From the NCBI GenBank assembly GCA_035369845.1, contig DAOOVD010000053.1, forward strand, positions 1-16,346: a DNA stretch of 16,346 bases, written 5' to 3'. Positions within the stretch are counted from its first letter, which is position 1, and each line of letters opens with the position of its first letter. The notes below the pieces were generated by a model. It had not been told where the DNA came from. It saw only the letters and a list, made by a program, of their open reading frames with translations, and did not search any database. Positions 14,407 through 16,346 of the stretch are shown here, piece after piece. The stretch comes from DAOOVD01 sp035369845. GTDB lineage: Bacteria > Bacillota > Desulfotomaculia > Desulfotomaculales > Pelotomaculaceae. The translations under genes were made by a program, and so were the position numbers.

Positions 14407-14435
14407 AAACCTCTGAGCCGGAGGTTTAATTTTTA
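14407..14435 (+). promoter_or_regulatory. metK leader hairpin, possible attenuator
   Basis: AAACCTC (14407-14413) pairs with GAGGTTT (14421-14427) around TGAGCCG, then AATTTTTA follows. It sits between promoter and start codon. The short T-run makes attenuation possible but unproven. No S-box (SAM-I) core is present although metK is a common SAM-riboswitch target. Confidence 0.4.
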
Positions 14436-14472
14436 TATTCGGAGCACTAATAAATACGAAGGGGGAATAACC

Positions 14473-15663
14473 ATGTCCAGGCGGCTGTTCACTTCCGAGT
14501 CGGTGACCGAGGGCCATCCCGATAAAGTAGCCGACCAGATTTCTGATGCCGTTCTCGACGCTATTTACACGGAAGATCCGTTTGCCCGCGTCGCCTGCGA
14601 AACCCTTGTAACCACGGGGCTGGTTTTGGTGGCCGGAGAGATTACCACATCCTGTTATGTCGACATTCCCAGGGTTGCGCGCGAGACCATACGGGAAATC
14701 GGCTACACGAGGGCCAAGTATGGCTTCGACTGCGACACCTGCGCGGTGTTGACTTCCATAGACGAACAGTCTCCGGACATTGCCCGGGGAGTGGACAGAG
14801 CGCTGGAAGCCCGCGACCGTGAAGTCGCCGGTGAGGATCCGGAAACCATCGGTGCCGGGGACCAGGGCATGATGTTCGGTTATGCTGTGAACGAGACACC
14901 GGAATTGATGCCCCTTCCCGTATCGATTGCGCACAGCCTGGCGCGGCGGCTGGCCGAGGTCAGGAAGGCCGGTATTGTTCCCTACCTCCGCCCGGACGGG
15001 AAAACGCAGGTCACCGTTGAATATGAAAACGGCCGCCCGGTAAGAATGGACACCATCGTGGTTTCCGCTCAGCACCACCCGGAGGTGACTCTGGAAGAAA
15101 TCCGCAATGATGTCCTGGAGCACGTGGTAAAACCGGTTGTCCCACCAGATTTTCTGGACGGCGCAACCCGCTATTTCGTCAATCCCACCGGCCGTTTTGT
15201 GATCGGCGGACCTCAGGGCGACACCGGGCTTACCGGGAGAAAGATCATTGTGGATACTTACGGCGGAATGTCCCGCCACGGGGGAGGCTGCTTTTCGGGC
15301 AAAGATCCCACCAAGGTTGACCGTTCCGCCAGCTACGCCGCCCGGTACGTGGCCAAGAATATAGTGGCGGCCGGGCTGGCCGACAGGTGCGAGTTTCAGG
15401 TGGCTTATGCCATAGGGGTGGCCAACCCGGTTTCGCTGGCCGTTGATACGTTCGGAACCGGCAAAGTGGACGAGAAGGTTCTCGTCAAGCTGGTAAGGGA
15501 TCATTTTGACCTGCGCCCCGCAGCGATAATCAGGGATCTCGACCTGCGCCGGCCCATATATAAACAGACCGCTGCCTACGGTCACTTCGGCAGGAACGAT
15601 CTCGACCTGCCCTGGGAGCGCACGGACAAGGCGGAGGCGCTGAGACGTTCGGCAGGTTTTTAA
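14473..15663 (+). CDS. metK: S-adenosylmethionine synthetase MetK
   Basis: Makes S-adenosylmethionine from methionine and ATP, releasing phosphate and diphosphate, in the cytoplasm. The 396-residue length is standard. Signatures are TSESVTEGHPDK with His15 and Lys18; GAGDQGMMFGYA at 127-138; FVIGGPQGDTGLTGRK; and the phosphate-binding loop GGGCFSGKDPTKVDRS starting at residue 270, where Cys replaces the usual Ala after GGG. All three repeated domains are intact. Start ATG 14473 follows GGGGG at 14461-14465; the frame is open further upstream but holds the leader hairpin. It has its own strong sigma-A-like promoter and is probably monocistronic or co-transcribed with the short gene after it, with a stable hairpin between. 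Confidence 0.98.
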   Translation: MSRRLFTSESVTEGHPDKVADQISDAVLDAIYTEDPFARVACETLVTTGLVLVAGEITTSCYVDIPRVARETIREIGYTRAKYGFDCDTCAVLTSIDEQSPDIARGVDRALEARDREVAGEDPETIGAGDQGMMFGYAVNETPELMPLPVSIAHSLARRLAEVRKAGIVPYLRPDGKTQVTVEYENGRPVRMDTIVVSAQHHPEVTLEEIRNDVLEHVVKPVVPPDFLDGATRYFVNPTGRFVIGGPQGDTGLTGRKIIVDTYGGMSRHGGGCFSGKDPTKVDRSASYAARYVAKNIVAAGLADRCEFQVAYAIGVANPVSLAVDTFGTGKVDEKVLVKLVRDHFDLRPAAIIRDLDLRRPIYKQTAAYGHFGRNDLDLPWERTDKAEALRRSAGF

Positions 15664-15688
15664 TAAAACTATAAGGCTCTTTATCACC

Positions 15689-15728
15689 CCCCGGGCTTTC
15701 CCTGCATAAGGTGCATTAAAGTCCGGGG
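15689..15728. other. stable hairpin downstream of metK, without T-tail
   Basis: CCCCGGGCTTT (15689-15699) pairs with AAAGTCCGGGG (15718-15728), eleven pairs with one G-U, and an inner TGCA/TGCA pairing lies in the loop. No T-run follows on either strand, so it is not a standard intrinsic terminator. Its 3' arm contains the GGGGA that would serve as ribosome site for the gene at 15740. Confidence 0.6.
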
Positions 15729-15739
15729 AAGTGAGAAGA

Positions 15740-16201
15740 GTGAAATTATTATTTTTATTGATACTGCTGACAATTGCCGGCATTTGTATCTTCCGGAAGA
15801 GGCCGGGCAGGCGCGGGAACAGGTCCGCGGCCGCGCCCGGTGTAAGGCTTACGGTTATTGTGGAAAACCAGGAGCCGTGGCTCGAAGGCTTCGTTATGAA
15901 AATTTTTCGCTGTTTGAAAAACTCGCCTCATGTTGCAGTAACCATATTCGACAGCGGTTCGCGCGACGGCACGCCGCAAGTGCTGAAACTGCTGCAAAGG
16001 CGCTACCCTTTTGAACTTTTGTCCGCCGAAGCGGGATGCGGCGCGGAGACCGTTCCGGGATCAGCGGTGCCGGGAAATGAAGATGAAAAGAACCTCTGTT
16101 TCGATGTGAGAGGTTTAAAAGGAAAAAGGCTCTTGCACGCACCCTTATTTTGCCACCTGTCCCAGTTAAACGCAGGTAAAATTCATTTTTTGTCGAAATA
16201 G
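15740..16201 (+). CDS. membrane-anchored short glycosyltransferase-2-like protein
   Basis: A 153-residue protein with an N-terminal hydrophobic anchor (about residues 2-16, LLFLLILLTIAGICIF region) followed by basic FRKRPGRRG, so the rest is probably cytoplasmic. The region LTVIVENQEPWLEGFVMKIF followed by TIFDSGSRDGTPQVLKLLQR resembles the nucleotide-sugar-binding beginning of GT2 (GT-A) glycosyltransferases, DSGSRDGT standing for the usual DDGSTDGT. However, it is far shorter than a real GT2 enzyme and shows no DXD or acceptor region, so activity is doubtful. Start GTG 15740 lies ten bases after GGGGA; the GTG at 15731 abuts it. The ribosome site sits in the arm of a strong hairpin. Function unknown; I infer a GT2-derived remnant or accessory protein. 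Confidence 0.7.
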   Translation: MKLLFLLILLTIAGICIFRKRPGRRGNRSAAAPGVRLTVIVENQEPWLEGFVMKIFRCLKNSPHVAVTIFDSGSRDGTPQVLKLLQRRYPFELLSAEAGCGAETVPGSAVPGNEDEKNLCFDVRGLKGKRLLHAPLFCHLSQLNAGKIHFLSK

Positions 16202-16217
16202 GTGTTGAGGTGTAAAT

Positions 16218-16346
16218 TTGTTGCGGGCAAAAGAAGGGGCTTTTCATATCCTGTATTTGTGGCTTGTGGTGGGCCTGGCCGTCTGGCAGCTAGGCAGCCT
16301 GTTTCCCGTTCTGGATTTGGACAGGGGCCGGGAACTTTTGGTGATC
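16218..16346 (+). CDS. membrane protein, N-terminal fragment (cut by window end)
   Basis: The frame opens with two successive TTG codons (16218 and 16221) after GAGGTG (16207-16212) and stays open to the end, giving 42-43 residues. It shows a hydrophobic helix (FHILYLWLVVGLAVWQLGSLF) then a charged stretch, DLDRGRELL, as at the start of a polytopic or sensor-type membrane protein. The family cannot be identified from this much; an HD- or GGDEF-type signalling protein with a membrane N terminus is one guess. Confidence 0.6.
   Translation, partial: MLRAKEGAFHILYLWLVVGLAVWQLGSLFPVLDLDRGRELLVI

Noticed and set aside
14378..14472. SAM-I (S-box) riboswitch before metK
   Set aside because: The leader is too short and lacks the conserved core sequence and the four-helix arrangement.
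14365..15783. Long minus-strand open frame opposite metK
   Set aside because: It lies entirely over metK and its leader and hairpin; metK is unambiguous, and the antisense product shows no known motif.

Overview
The window is GC-rich DNA from what looks like a spore-forming, low-G+C-lineage-type anaerobe of the Peptococcaceae / Pelotomaculum–Desulfotomaculum sort. This is inferred from family content only: an SLH-domain surface protein, a WecA/TagO-type initiating transferase, a YlmC/YmxH PRC-barrel protein, a near-perfect sigma-H-like promoter, strong purine-rich Shine-Dalgarno sites and many TTG/GTG starts. I could not run a search, so the genus is a guess. Apart from one small putative gene, all genes are on the + strand.

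Bases 1-6469 form one tightly packed operon-like block: the C-terminal part of a MurJ-type lipid flippase, a polysaccharide deacetylase (4-nt overlap), a secreted NAGPA-type phosphodiester glycosidase carrying three SLH domains, and two GT4-type glycosyltransferases. This reads as envelope glycopolymer synthesis and modification. Next come fabZ (fatty-acid dehydratase, 6854-7279), an intrinsic terminator, a sigma-A-like promoter, a WecA/TagO-like polyprenyl-phosphate sugar-1-phosphate transferase (7466-8554) and galU (8662-9543). A phosphoglucomutase/phosphomannomutase-family enzyme (10492-11910) and a complete second murJ (11999-13567) follow. Sugar-1-phosphate from the mutase, UDP-glucose from GalU, a lipid-linked initiator from the transferase, extension by the GT4 enzymes and flipping by a MurJ-like protein make a coherent surface-polysaccharide route. 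The end of the window is housekeeping: a ymxH-like gene (13947-14204), metK (14473-15663), a short glycosyltransferase-2-like protein and the start of a membrane protein cut by the window end.

The least ordinary content is non-coding. Three intergenic regions (about 6463-6790, 9593-10050, 13554-13700), plus a single module near 13807, share shuffled and inverted blocks of one GC-rich palindromic repeat family. Two copies begin inside the end of a gene with an identical 19-base sequence that supplies the stop codon, read in a different frame in each gene. Other notable points are a sigma-H-consensus promoter directly before the second murJ, a REP-like hairpin inside the middle repeat, a 45-codon minus-strand gene with an excellent ribosome site, and unexplained hairpins around metK. 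I see no CRISPR array, tRNA, rRNA, transposase gene or phage gene. No complete new enzymatic system stands out; the repeat family is the best candidate for something undescribed.
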